Source: Rotaria socialis (Eukaryota > Rotifera > Eurotatoria > Philodinida > Philodinidae). Taken from it: a DNA stretch of 64,000 nt. A program made the translations under genes and the position numbers. Location: assembly GCA_905331475.1 (NCBI GenBank), contig CAJNYU010000010.1:1-64000 (forward strand), given 5' to 3'. Each line of letters begins with the position of its first letter. Position 1 is the first letter of the stretch. The notes beneath the pieces were generated by a model. It had not been told where the DNA came from, ran no database searches, and saw nothing but the letters and a program-made list of their open reading frames with translations. This document shows positions 38,201 through 54,413 of this stretch, in pieces.

Positions 38201-41200
38201 ATGCAATGACTTACGTTAGAATAAGTTCAATCGTTAATTCGGTTGATAAATTATCAATGGCTAAATATTGCCGATCGAAACACATATGGGAAAATAAATT
38301 CAATTGATATCTAGGAAAAGAAGCATTAGCTGAAATTACTTTATGGGCAACGGCGAACAATGAGTTCGACAACGGAGAACAAAATGTCAATATAATCAAT
38401 AGACTAATCTATCAGATGGAAGTAGACATCTCCAGTGCCTTACTCATACATGTGAATTTTCGTTCGCGACATTTCTCAGTGTTTCTAACAGGTAATTTGT
38501 GAATTTTCGCCAGTAGGACATCCGCTCAATCTGAATACGACCCTATTCGAATACAGGTGTTCATCATGATTCATTGAAATGATCTACTTGCAAGTTGCTT
38601 TCGATTTTGAGAATGAAGATATGTTTTTCTTATTTGAATTCCTAGTTGAGCTCTAATTTTATCTTTCAGTTCATGACAATGAGAATCTCAATTCGAGATT
38701 TTACCGATTTATGTCAGCCTTATGAAAGAGAAGCAACCATTTAGTTCTCATTGCGTCGGCATAAATACCTATAATATTCGAGAATATTTTTAAATTCTTC
38801 TCGTCTTGGATGTGAAACTTGGAATCTTGCAACTCCAGCCATATATTCAATTGATTCGGACTTTCCATCCCATGTTAATATAACTTCTTTTAGTATATTT
38901 TTATTTGAAACACCAGTGGGCGAACTCACATTATCATCCAAAATCATATCCTCAATACAGGCTCTTTCTTCAAGTCTATTTTCAATGAACGAAAAAAACT
39001 TTTATAATAAATAAAAATTTCATAATAGAAAACAAACTTTGTTCGTATTAATATATCAGCATTTTTTTCTAATACCGATTTGCATATCATTTCTTGTGTT
39101 CGTGCAATAGCTTGACTACTCGATACACATAAATCTGATAAATACTCCAAGAATCTTTGAAAAGAAAAACGTTTTTCTTAATTCAATATATAAAACACAA
39201 GAGAGAAAATCTTTTACTTGCAATCTCGTTTTTCTCTTAATAATCTGACAAATGTATCGATTTCTTTTTCAGTGATATGTTTTTCTAACAGCTTTTTATT
39301 GTTATGTAATAACGCTGTGATAGTATCTTCAGCTAATATATCACAACCAATTTGAGATTGCATAAATGAGAATTCTTTGGCAATAGTTTCCTAAATAAAT
39401 CAAAACTTATGTTTTCTTTTTTTAAGTACGAATTAATTTTACTTGATTTTTTCGATATTCCTGTTGACAATGTTTGAGTATTCGATAGCAAAGTCGACAT
39501 ATGGTTTTCACTTGATACGAAAATGTTGAATGCCGAATATCAGAATCTTGTTGCTGTTGTTGAGATAAAATATATTGATCATTATTTTGCATTGTTGGAG
39601 AATTTGGAGCATGAGAATCTGAACCCTTTATTGATTTCATATTTGATCGTTCGAATTCTAAACGTGGTTTTAATAAGCGCAGCATTCGAAATAACTAGTA
39701 AGAAATAACATTTTTTTCTGAATTCAAAATTGAAAGCAACAATATTAATTACTTGTTTGAGAATATTTTGTTCACGAATTAATTTTTGCCTTTCACGATT
39801 TGCTTTTAAGATTTGAACGTCAAAGGCGTCACTTCCATTATTTTCTTGACAAGCAAGAAAATAGACAATGTCGCTTAACAATGATATTGCTTGTCTAAAA
39901 CAAACGCACGAAGACTATGAATTTCGTTGTATCGCCTTTCGAAAAATATCGATAATTATCTTATGGCAGAGTATTGATTGATGAAAAGCCCCTTGGACAC
40001 AACTGATACTAACGTATATTTGAGTAACTTTCTTTCCGGCTAATTTTGAGTGTATAACTGAAATGAAATTTTCATCGAAGAGGGCAGAAACGCGAGGAAT
40101 TTTATAGTCATCAAACTATTGAATGCTACTCAATGAAGCTCCTACGATTCTATTTTAGCTCTATCAGAAGTTTTCAAAAAATATGGTCAAAATCTAGTGC
40201 GACTTATGAATTTAACATATGTGCAATAGCTTCTTAGACGTTTCTAACGCAAAGACGATGCTGTGCAGATTCCTTGCTACCAGTAGCAACTATAACGGAA
40301 GAAGTGTTCTTTGAAATAAAATTAGAGATTCATATATTCTTAAGATTTTCCTGACAAAGTTTGTAAAAAAGCAACTGTGGTAAAAACTGTACGAATCCCA
40401 GCTTATTCTCAAGATCTGTTTTTTCTTCTTCTAAATACTACTGTAAGAAGCAAATGTTAAAAGCTTTGATATATATATATATATGTCGGAGTTGACTCTA
40501 AAATTCAGTTGTCTTTAAAATTGAACAGTCAACTAGTTGTGTTTAAAATTGTGAAGTCAACTAAGATGGGGCTAGTTAACTCTTAAATTTTAAAGGCAAC
40601 TAGTTGACTCTTCAATTTTAAAGACAACTGAATTTTAGAGTCAACTCCGACATATATATATCAAAGCATATAATAGATAAATTACCGATAGAGTTTCAAT
40701 TATGAACTCAATACCAGAAGAAAAAACTAGCATTATTCAATTCGATCATTTTTTCCACAAATAAATTCAATTTCAAGAACTTACTTTCTTTCATTAGCAT
40801 GTACATGCATAATTCCAATTTTTTCCCATTTCGAAACAGTTGTATCAAAATAATGTGCTGCATCGTTAGCAAAATCTAAATCTCGTACTTCATCGGGAGA
40901 TACATGCACTATTTGAAATGCTTCTTTATCTTCTTTCATTAAAGCACAACCAATTTTAAAACGTACATTATCATCATCAGGATCTAATTTAATATTCGTT
41001 GAATGCACCCATGTATTCGTACAAATATGTTGTAAACGTACATATGAACCCCATGCTACAGCATCTTCATTCCGCGTTATTGTTGTTGGATCAAGTTCAA
41101 ACAGTGATGATATATCGTATGCATGTGGAATAGGTATAAGTGCAAATACTGGTGTACTTAATGGACCTCGTAATTTTTGCCGTGTAGCATCAAACGATTG

Positions 41201-43033
41201 ATCATTATCGATTTCAGCAGCAAGATATTGTCCAGTAGCTAAATGTTTAAAACGAAACAATGAACTCCAATGGCCAATACCACCACGACATGGATCTTGC
41301 TGGACAACTTCAACTTCCCATAGGGCATTTGAAGATGTTGCTGACGTAGCCGATGCACGACCTGTAGCTCGTAAAAAGACGACACTTTTTTTTCGATAAT
41401 TATCACAAGTTAAAAATTTCTCTTGTTCAGCATGAAATAAACGTACAATATCACCCTAAACCGACGAGCAATTAATAGATAAATCAAGTGTTGTTCAGGG
41501 CAAAACAAAAACTTTTTTCATACACTTTTTAAAACTTCATTTGTTGCTTCATGACATGACATGGATAAAACAATTTTCCAACTTGTTTGAAGATGAGAAT
41601 TAACCTATTGAAATTTAAAATAACAACCAAAAATTAATACGAAATCGCATTATCAAATTAAATGAGACATCGTGCATGATAAATAAGGCGTTGTTCTGTT
41701 CAGTTTAAAAGCTATTAGTCTGCTCTCTAAATAGATCTTCAATGAATGAACTGTGCATCTTCTATTGACTGTTAGATTGAATAGGAAAATTCAATTAAAG
41801 ATCTATTTATAAGCAAAACACAAAAGCACTCTACTATTACGCACATCAAAATAAGAATATATTTATGTCTGGTTAAAATAATAAAGTTACAGAAACAACA
41901 TCCAACATACTATGATATACGAATAGCAATTGACCTAAATGATAAATGAAAAACCTCAAACAAATGCGCATGCATTACAAAAGCAAAAATATTTTGCAAT
42001 TCCACGTCAAAAAAAATAAATCAATCTTTCTTTCAATCAATCGGTATCGTATATATATATATAGATACATATATATCTGTCTATACCGTATGAAGATTAA
42101 TAATACTGCAACACTAAAAGATTAATAATAAGTGAAATCGTTTGTGATTACTCTTTCGTCTGTATGTATTTTTAATTTAGGCAAATCATCAAATATTGTC
42201 TTCTTCTTCTTTTTTTGTCTACATACTTCTTTTGAGCCAGGATTATCCGGTAGTTCTAATTCGCTAACATGCAATGGTTGTCCACCACTGTATGGCATAA
42301 GTACAACTTTATCACCTACCACAACCTATAATATTCGAAAATAATTTTTTTCTTTTAATCTTCCAAAGACAACTAATCTGTAACAAAAGACTAGAATGTC
42401 GTACTCGTTCTCCTTTTGCTCGTAATTTGTAATACGGTTCAATTTGAAACCAGGAACCTTCTGTTCCACTAACATCCAATGAAACACGCATTGCATTTTT
42501 TTCCAAAATTGCTGGTAAACGTTTATTAACAGTTATGTATTTATTACTTTTAATATGTAATAATTGCACAACAGTATCACCATATTTGATAACGGTACCC
42601 GTTTGTTTCCTTCCTTCAGCTTCATTTTGACGTTTTTCGGTGTCAGCCGCTGTTTGCAATTTTTTTATATCCCGAGTGTTATTATAATTTTTTAAAGCAC
42701 TCCAATATTGAGCTTGCGCACTGTATCGATGACTTGGACAAATACGAAAAAGACAATCTATATAAAATAGTAATAATCGTCATTATCATTAAAATTCTTC
42801 GTTGTTCTACCTCGAAACTTTTTTGGCGGCTTTTGTAGGTCCCCAGAATCCGGTTGAACAACACAACGATCATCAACAAGTCTATTGACAGTTTTTTCGA
42901 ATAATTAGAGGAAAGGAAAATAAAAGAATTCACCATACCCGAGTGTACTTATAAAACCACAAACACTGCCTTCAGCATATAAAGCAATTGTATCACCAAT
43001 TTTGAGAAAACTTGACGTCAAACTTGATTCCAT
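26297..43033 (-). CDS. ITPR: Inositol 1,4,5-trisphosphate receptor calcium channel
   Basis: A multi-exon minus-strand gene. The ATG at 43033-43031 begins [20 protein letters not shown]; the first exons are 43033-42939, 42881-42811 and 42757-42405, all in phase. In order they encode the suppressor and MIR beta-trefoils ([34 protein letters not shown]), the IP3-binding alpha-helical region ([16 protein letters not shown], near 39752-39808), the long RIH/ARM solenoid (through [10 protein letters not shown] and [12 protein letters not shown]), and six membrane helices (29546-26870). The selectivity filter is GGGIGD (27518-27535). A CFICG zinc-linker and C-terminal coiled coil end at the TAA 26297-26299. 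The tetramer releases calcium from the ER on binding IP3. The IP3 loop reads RATGR, not the usual RTTGR. Alternative exons are listed separately. Expected length is near that of vertebrate receptors (about 2700 residues); I did not sum every exon. Confidence 0.95.
27494..27738 (-). CDS. ITPR: ITPR exon with pore helix and selectivity filter
   Basis: This 245-nt exon follows the alternative S5 exons. It encodes the rest of the luminal loop (with NCTND, a possible N-glycosylation site), the pore helix ([19 protein letters not shown]) and the filter [12 protein letters not shown]. Its first two bases complete a codon begun by either S5 exon, giving Thr after exon A and Ser after exon B. It ends in phase 0. 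Confidence 0.9.
27851..28082 (-). CDS. ITPR: ITPR alternative S5 exon B
   Basis: 232 nt between cttttatttttccag and TT|GTATGTC, entering in phase 0 and leaving in phase 1. It encodes [20 protein letters not shown], then the S5 helix ([20 protein letters not shown]) and [11 protein letters not shown], followed by a basic luminal tail rich in Lys/Arg/His without an N-glycosylation sequon. It is homologous to exon A and to the single S5 exon of vertebrate receptors. Confidence 0.85.
28196..28430 (-). CDS. ITPR: ITPR alternative S5 exon A
   Basis: 235 nt between ttctcttag and TTAA|GTAAGTAG, phase 0 in, phase 1 out. It encodes [20 protein letters not shown], the S5 helix ([20 protein letters not shown]) and [12 protein letters not shown], then a luminal tail with two N-glycosylation sequons (NVT and NKT). 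Same position, boundaries and phase as exon B. Confidence 0.85.
35958..35981 (-). CDS. ITPR: Candidate 24-nt ITPR microexon
   Basis: The sequence between tatattttcacag and GTAACGAG encodes GIHRFIDM in phase 0. The flanking exons, ending SYRYTSIFQ (36131) and beginning ILHRMMKLC (about 35600), also meet in phase 0, so the piece can be included or skipped without shifting frame. Vertebrate receptors have no residues here, and the place lies at the region matching their SII splice segment. Use in mRNA is inferred. Confidence 0.5.
40464..40665. mobile_element. Palindromic MITE in an ITPR intron
   Basis: The ends are near-perfect inverted repeats of about 50-70 nt: ctttgatatatata followed by tgtcggagttgactctaaaa on the left, ttttagagtcaactccgaca followed by tatatatatcaaag on the right. 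The inner sequence continues to pair imperfectly (tcaactagttg, taaaggcaactagttgac). The whole folds into one hairpin; no coding capacity. It lies between the MIR exon and the exon carrying the IP3-binding helix. Confidence 0.75.
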
Positions 43034-46000
43034 TATTCTATCTTGACGTTCTACTTGTTTATCTGTAATGGAATAAAAACTAGCGTGTATTTATAGTATA
43101 TAGTAAATCCTTCTGGAATAAATAAAGAATAATCAACCTTTTCTGTTTTCTCTCTCACTTGTTATTGATTGATAAAGGAAAGGAAATTTATCAAAAAATT
43201 CAGAATTCAATAATAACAATAATAAAATTTCTATCTCCAATGAATTATAATTAATTCATGGACTACATGCAAAGTGGCTGATGTCGATCTATTATTATCA
43301 AGCCTTCCATTTTTTATCGTAGCAATACAAATAAGAGATAAATTGATTATATAATGGCCTTAGTTAGCTTCTCACGTTTGCATCCAGTTTGATGTTGAAA
43401 GAAATAACAAGAGCAATCATTTCTATATATATATATATTCTACAGTCTTACCATTAATGCTCTACGTAATTGCTGTCTAGAGATTGCACGATGATTTTAC
43501 TGGCAAAACAATAGAACGAACATTAGGACGTTCTTCTTCCTTTGACATAAAATAAATGTACTGGTTGAGGTTTTACCAGGCTCATTTGTCGGCTTTATAC
43601 ACGCAAGAATACGCTAGCTATGTGATGTTGTACATATGTCAATAATCAAGTAGTCTTAATATATAGATATATATATATGTAGTCGATTCTTTTGTGAGAA
43701 AACACCTGTTGATTCTGTGTATGATGTATATATATATATATACATACATACTTATCTGATCATTTTAGTACAGAACAAAAGAGAATAGAAAGGAGATCTT
43801 CTTGGTTTTTTTTCTTTTATATATAATAATATTCATATTTTATCTTTTGACTGTACCTTCGATAATCGTATATTTGGAATTTGTTTATCATTGCCATTGT
43901 TAATTTGGAACGTACTAATAATATGGAATGGATTGAAGAAAGTAAAACATCGAAATCTAGAATTATATATATGCATATATATATTTCAATTATGATCTTT
44001 CTTTTTTCCACTCTGTATTAAAAGCTCAATAAAAATGACAGCATTGTAATTTGAATAAAAGATTTGTTAGTTTATAAATTATTGAATAGCTAGCATAAAA
44101 TATATAAGAAATAAAAGCCAAGCTGAATATTGAAGTAATACAAAATAAGAGGACAATCATTTATGAAGAATTTTGCTAATCGAATAGGTCGACAGCTGCT
44201 ATATTTCTTTTTTCATCGGAACCCATCGGGAATATATGTCACCTGACTTCCGAGACATAATAATTATCTTTAAGCAATCTGTTGCTTGTGTTTTGTTTTA
44301 CCATTTGTTTTTTTTTTCTTTCTCCGAGAATTTTTATATTCTTTCAGACGTCAAGTACTTATTATTCTATTGTTTTCCTTTCTCTTTTTTCCAAGAGCAT
44401 AAATAAATTTGAATCCATTGGTATTTTGTCATGTATAGATGATGTTTTTCGAGTATCATATTACGGAAACGAACATGATTATGCACTTCTACGCTATTCA
44501 TGCAGATTTATCAAAGTATAATTAAAGGACAAAAAAAAAGAAACTGGCTAGGGCGTATAATTTTTTTATTTTTCCGATGTATTAAATTATAATTTTCAGA
44601 TGTAAAAAAAAAATACTTTTTCTTTTAATTAGACTAAATATATATATGTATATATATAATTAATGAAACAAAAATAAGACAATATCTGACACAATATAGA
44701 CCAGAGCAAAAAAATAATCACTAGCACATACAAGTCACAAATTATATATCTGACATAATTTACAAATAAAGCATTAGTTATTGCAATTTTTCTTATTCTA
44801 TGTTTTTCAATAGACAAATAAGCGATTTGAGCGTGTATATTTCTTGAAAAACTGACGTCCATCATCGGTCGGTGCCGAAAAGGCCAAATCAACGCGTTTA
44901 ATGACAATACCAAAAAAAAAGTTTGTTCTAAGAAAAAGAAAGATTTTATTATTCAGATATGTTTTGCTTATTTTATGAAACAAAAAAATATATTTGTTTC
45001 TTCTTCTTAATTCTCTTCATTTGATATGAATTGCTTACGATAGTATGATTAATCAAGGAAAGTCTACGATCAGATAATCGTATTTCGTTTGGTTTAAATT
45101 CAGAACTCTTTACTCAATATTTTCCAATTAATAGTCTGATAATTCAGTTGACCGGAGATACATTAATGTTCAATACAACAATAAAAAGCATTCTATTAAT
45201 GGAAGAGAAATGATGTCTGATTCGCTGAAACAAGACAGCTACTTTGATTTCCTTCTCTATAATGGGTAGGCGATAATTAATGACTGCTTTTAGCATATCA
45301 ACTCTTCATCACCTAATCAATTCTGTTATAAAGCAAAATATGCCCCAGCATACACTGTGAAATGCGCTGCAATTTACAAAGAGCGAATGGAAACGCTTAA
45401 CATAAAAACAATTGAAAGTATAAATCATCATCAGTAATATGTATTTCGAATGGTTCGTATTGTTTATAGATTATCTGAAAAAATTGTCGCACATCAACAA
45501 CAACAGAGAGATATCTGCCTTGGTTAACTAAATGGAGAAAGATCAAACGAACTTAACGATGTAATAAGAAACTAAGCTAATAACTCAAACGCAGTTTTAG
45601 GGTATTTTCTGTTTGATGGATTCCAACATGTAGTCTAGCAGTGCTATTCAAACCAATTTGTTGATATTCCGTAGAATCATTTGTCTATTGAAAATTCCCT
45701 ATTGCCAGGAGAAGAAATAAAAACATTATTTTATGTGCTACAGCTCTCATGGGCGCAAATTACATATGCGTTTAAAGTTTCAGCAGAAAAGTAATGATTA
45801 TTGTGGAGATTGAAGTAAATTTTCTTTTGCTTTTTAAGTGATTAAAGACTTACGATTTTTCATTCTATCTTATCATTTATCATTGTCGATGATGGCCTAC
45901 ACATAATCGTTTAAGACTTTAAGATCAGTAATGTGTATTGGTCAGCTGTGTTTATGTCAATGCAACGTGTAAAATGCTCTGCGCGCTATGCTGATGGGTC

Positions 46001-46417
46001 TGAAGAATCATCTTATCTTTTTGATCGGTAAGATCATCGAGTAACAACCTTTTGGCTTCTGATTGGCCACGTTGAAATATTCTATCAATTAGTCGTATCA
46101 AAAGCGAGCATAGCAGTCATTCACCAAAGCTATAATCATTTTTCTCGGAACGGCTAGAATTTATCTAATCGAATTTTGCATTTTTGTTAGAAACAAACTT
46201 TTAAATATGTAGAGTTAATTTTTTGCTTTGTAAATTGTAGCGCTTTTTGTCAATGCATATTATTCTCTCTTTAATAGAACTTAATAGATGATGAAAATAT
46301 AATCTGATAAATTCATCCATTAATTTTATCGATCACCTATTGTTTAAATTACTGCGTTAAAAAGTAGATAGCTCAAACGTGATTAGTTCTATAGTATGTA
46401 AAGATCTAAAGCAAGCA
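43034..46417. other. Spacer between ESCO and ITPR
   Basis: The minus-strand sequence just before the ITPR ATG (ccattacag, near 43066) is an acceptor, so ITPR has a 5' untranslated exon here. Several (TA)n tracts occur near 43425, 43665, 43730 and 44640. I searched the minus strand for the missing C-terminal exon of ESCO and found none. No other gene supported. Confidence 0.45.
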
Positions 46418-48615
46418 TTACCGAACACAATCGAGTAATTTTGTTGCAATACGAGCTCGACGATGATCAGGATGTACCCATATACGAGCTATGCCGCAAA
46501 CCATTTTATCCATTTCAGTTTTTGTATCAATATTTGATTCATCATTAAAATCAAGTACATGAACCTTTGTAAAGAAAAAGAATTTCGTATAAAACCAAAA
46601 GGGAAAATCCTTCAAAATAGATTTACTCGATGAACAATATGCGCAAGACAATAGCCAAGGACAATATCAGTACAATCCTCAATATAAAAGTATGCCTAAA
46701 ACAAGAAAATCGAATAGTCAGCAAACTATTTTATTTTCTTTTTCCTTACTTTTGTTTCACTCCATAAACAATTGAACGGTGTTGTAATGCCTAATTCATT
46801 ATCAACTAATTCTCTGACATGTTCCGCTTTCTTTTGTTCAGTTGATGGTGATGTACTTCCAATTAAATAAATGCTTCCATCAAGAAATTGTTGCAAAATA
46901 TGTTGATGCTTAAGATTCTTAAAATAGGAAGCAAAAGAAAAAGGAATACAGATATTCCATTTTCTTTTCAAGTGTCCTTCATACTACACTTACGCGTAAA
47001 CGAATAGCAGACGCCGTATAATTATGATATTTTGCATGAGCTGCTTTATCTTCAGCTGAATGTGGAAAATACGCCATACCACAACGTTTACATACAATAG
47101 CGTCGAGCATTTTTTGTCCAGCATCCTATAATTTAATAATTTATTTAAATGTTTATTAAAAATTGATTCTCTACGATAAGTAGGGCTCCTTTCTTCTGAC
47201 CAGCTGAGATACTTTATCAGCTCAGTTTTATAGATATATCGAAAATTAAACATAAAACTTTGTCTAGAGGTAGATTTCTAATGGCTCGACGAAAATGTTA
47301 AAAGTTCAAGGATATTTTGCATACCCTTAGATATTACTATGAATGAAGATTAAAATGAAAATTTTTCAAAAAATCTTTTTTTTTTCTAAATATACCCATC
47401 AGTCTCAAGTGCTATTTGACAAATATCATGACACGCAAAGTTAGATAATGCTAAAATCCATCGATAATTCAACAAATTTTTAAGTAGTAGATATTGTAGA
47501 TTTATTTCTAACTGAAGTGCACACATCAAAAGAATGAAAGAAAAAAGACTTTTATTAAAGTGCATCGGTGAGAAAAATAATCACGCAGTTTTTTTTTGAC
47601 TATAATGTACACTCTTAACATGATTGGTTAACATGATTCATGCTTCACTAAAATTTTACTTTCTGAGAGAACCTTTTCTTTAAGAATCATTTATCAGGGA
47701 CGTTCTTTTTTTTTACAAAAGACATCTATTCTGAAGGACACTTTTTCAAGGACGCCAAGTCGGCGACACTAACATAAAAAATACTCATGAGCAAAAAAAG
47801 CTTTTTCATTTTCATTATTCTTGGCGAGACGTGCTGGTCTGATGATTGCATATTTGAGTTAAGGTTTAAAAAATCTAAAGATTTTAGTCTCTATTTCTCT
47901 TTCTGATCGTTGGGATAGAAGTTTGTTCGGCACATTTTTTTAAAATGTCTTTCGAATCGAAAATCTTGGTTATAATTTTATTTTGAATAGGGATTTCAGT
48001 CATTCCGCTGTAAATTCATTTCAAATATGTACATACAATAATTGTTTGTTTGAGTTTTGGTTCATCATCATTATAAACTTTACGTGGCTGCTGTAAATAA
48101 AAACAAAAAGTCATAATCTTCAGTTCTGTATTTAGCTTCGAAAAGAATAATAATCACTTACATTTCTAAGTCGTTGTTTATACGCTTTCGTCTCTTCATC
48201 GTCTTCTTCTTCCTCGTCCTCTTGTATCAATGATTTCTTTATCGATTTAGCTTTTCGTTGTTGTATTTTTTTTGTTTTTTCCGGTGTTCCCGATATTGTC
48301 ATTGTCGTTTCATTATGCCATGGTGGTGTCACATTTTCATCATCACTACCACTACCTGTTGTTTCAGTTGTACTTAAATCCACTGCAAATGACAAAAAGT
48401 TAAATTCATCTATGCTCTTTGCACAGTCACGTATATTGGTCATAAGAGTCGAGTCTGGTCGAATACTTAAAAATCCGTGGATTCATATACTTACGTGTCT
48501 TTTTGCTTGACTCAGCAAGAGTTGTTAATTCATGTCCGCCATTAGCTGCAACAAAATATTTTTTTAATTGAGTTTGATGTAAAGCTTTCGATGTTGCAGG
48601 TGATGATGCATCCAT
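46418..48615 (-). CDS. ESCO: Eco1/ESCO cohesin acetyltransferase, C-terminus missing
   Basis: Seven exons (48615-48495, 48382-48162, 48090-48037, 47125-46994, 46917-46750, 46695-46627, 46564-46418) join in phase to 303 residues. The N-terminus carries a PCNA-binding PIP box (QTQLKKYF), then an acidic disordered stretch, a C2H2 zinc finger (CKRCGMAYFPHSAEDKAAHA followed by KYH) and the acetyltransferase fold up to MVCGIARIWVHPDHRRARIA. The enzyme acetylates SMC3 during S phase to lock sister-chromatid cohesion. Relatives continue another 40-50 residues, with a FSDPT-D-G...FA motif that completes the acetyl-CoA and catalytic site. Here an in-frame TAA follows LLDCVR. A possible donor (GTAATG) overlaps that point, but no matching exon was found downstream. 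The gene is either truncated or has a diverged last exon. Its start lies 238 nt after the ACO2 stop. Confidence 0.85.
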
Positions 48616-48853
48616 TGACAGATTTTAACAAAGAAAAAAGATAGAATAAAGAATCTGAAACCAACAGTTGATGTTTATTTCTGATATAAATTGGCGCAAA
48701 AAAACCAAACAGTCTATCTAGGGACTGAAAAATGTCAATGACTAAATACTTTAATATTTGCGGAAACATGGAGGAAAACATATTTGTTAAAGAAAAAAAT
48801 ATAGTTTTATTATTGGTGGTTTCGGGTGACATAGTTTGTTCTCCTATTGAATT

Positions 48854-52919
<4,066 letters not shown>

Positions 52920-54413
52920 TGATACGAATTTCTTGAAAAGATCAGATGAAATGAAGAGACGGTGAAAAACAAACAAGCATTCCGTGTGTGATATAGAGGT
53001 CACTAGTATTGTTTACGTTGGTTGAACTAGAAAATATTTTATGGAACTTCTTTTGAAAAATCAAGAATATTTGTTAATAAATAAAATAATAATTATTTGT
53101 TATCAAATGCGATAATTATTGGTGGTCGTTTAATTGCCAATCAGATTTTTCAATTTTTTTCTTTTTATGATTTTATTTATTTGGCACATTCGAAATTGTT
53201 TTGTTCTTTTATCTAAATTATCTAGTGCAAAAAAATATGTTTTGTTTCTCTTGCGAACGAGCAAATATATAAAATGACACATCGCTTTCATAAATGTGTC
53301 TACAGACATCTGTGACTTAAATAAATGTTTTAAATCTAAATACTTTTGAAGAAAGAACTAATGTTAAGGCACATAAAATCTATCATTGTAGATATTTTCA
53401 CAGACCTAAATTATTCTATTCAAGTCAATTAAAGCTGTAAATGGAAATTCGTCTTTGGCCATGTCACTATATATCACATATCTATGTGTTGATAACTTTT
53501 AAACGGTGTATATGATTGTAGTTTAGAGAACAGTAGGAAGAAAAACTTTATAATTACAGGACGCAGAACATCGTCACAAATAACTAACATCGAATCATCT
53601 AGAAGTTTCTTACTTACAATAATTAAATAGTATAAGAACACTTGTATTAAGATATAAACTGTTAGATTTAGATTCAGACAAAAACTCGAAAACAAAAATA
53701 CATGAATACTGCGCATAATTCACTATCTATTGATAAAGAAATATATATGCTTGAATATTGATTCAAAAGAAAAAAAGAACTATTGATTAAAATATTTTTG
53801 ACAACGATATGTTGTTCTTTCTAGGCATATTTCATATAATTTACTTATTCGATAATGATAAATATGACGCATAAAATAATTTAATTGAATAAGAAAGTAT
53901 TCTTTTGGGATCTGAGGAAAAAGCAATTTGTTTTTAGATAGGAAATCATTTTTATCCTAACACAATTAATATAATATTTTAATGCATAAAACACGTTCCA
54001 CATTGTATTCTTCTCTTGTTGTTTACAGTAGATAAATATATTTGTTTTGATTCGGTCATTATCTCGTTTTGTTTTTCGCAACTAAGCTAAATTTATCATT
54101 AAAATATAATAGAAGCATGTGAAAATAATTTTGATGTACTCTCATGCATACGAATAGAGACTTTCTTTTTCTTAACTATTGCAAATTTATATATATATAG
54201 ACTTAATAGTATTTCTTTCTTTTCTTTCATTTCTTTTTTGTTCGTTGATGTATTTCACACTTACTCACCATCTTTATATTTATGATAGATAAGAATGAAT
54301 GAATGAAGATACATTTAGTGTGTAATTTGTTTTGCTCTTTTAGATGTCTCGTGTAGAATAAAACCATTTTAAATCTTATTTTGTATTTTTAATATTGTCT
54401 TAAGTGTTTTCTA
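52920..54413. other. Divergent promoter region, ACO2 and WASHC2
   Basis: A 1.5-kb AT-rich stretch between the two divergently transcribed starts. Short TA runs are present (near 54189). No exon or strong core-promoter motif can be assigned. Confidence 0.45.

Noticed and set aside
45970..46015. Minus-strand DSSDPSA string as the missing ESCO FSDPT exon
   Set aside because: The frame stops at once and lacks the following DG...FA motif; resemblance looks accidental.
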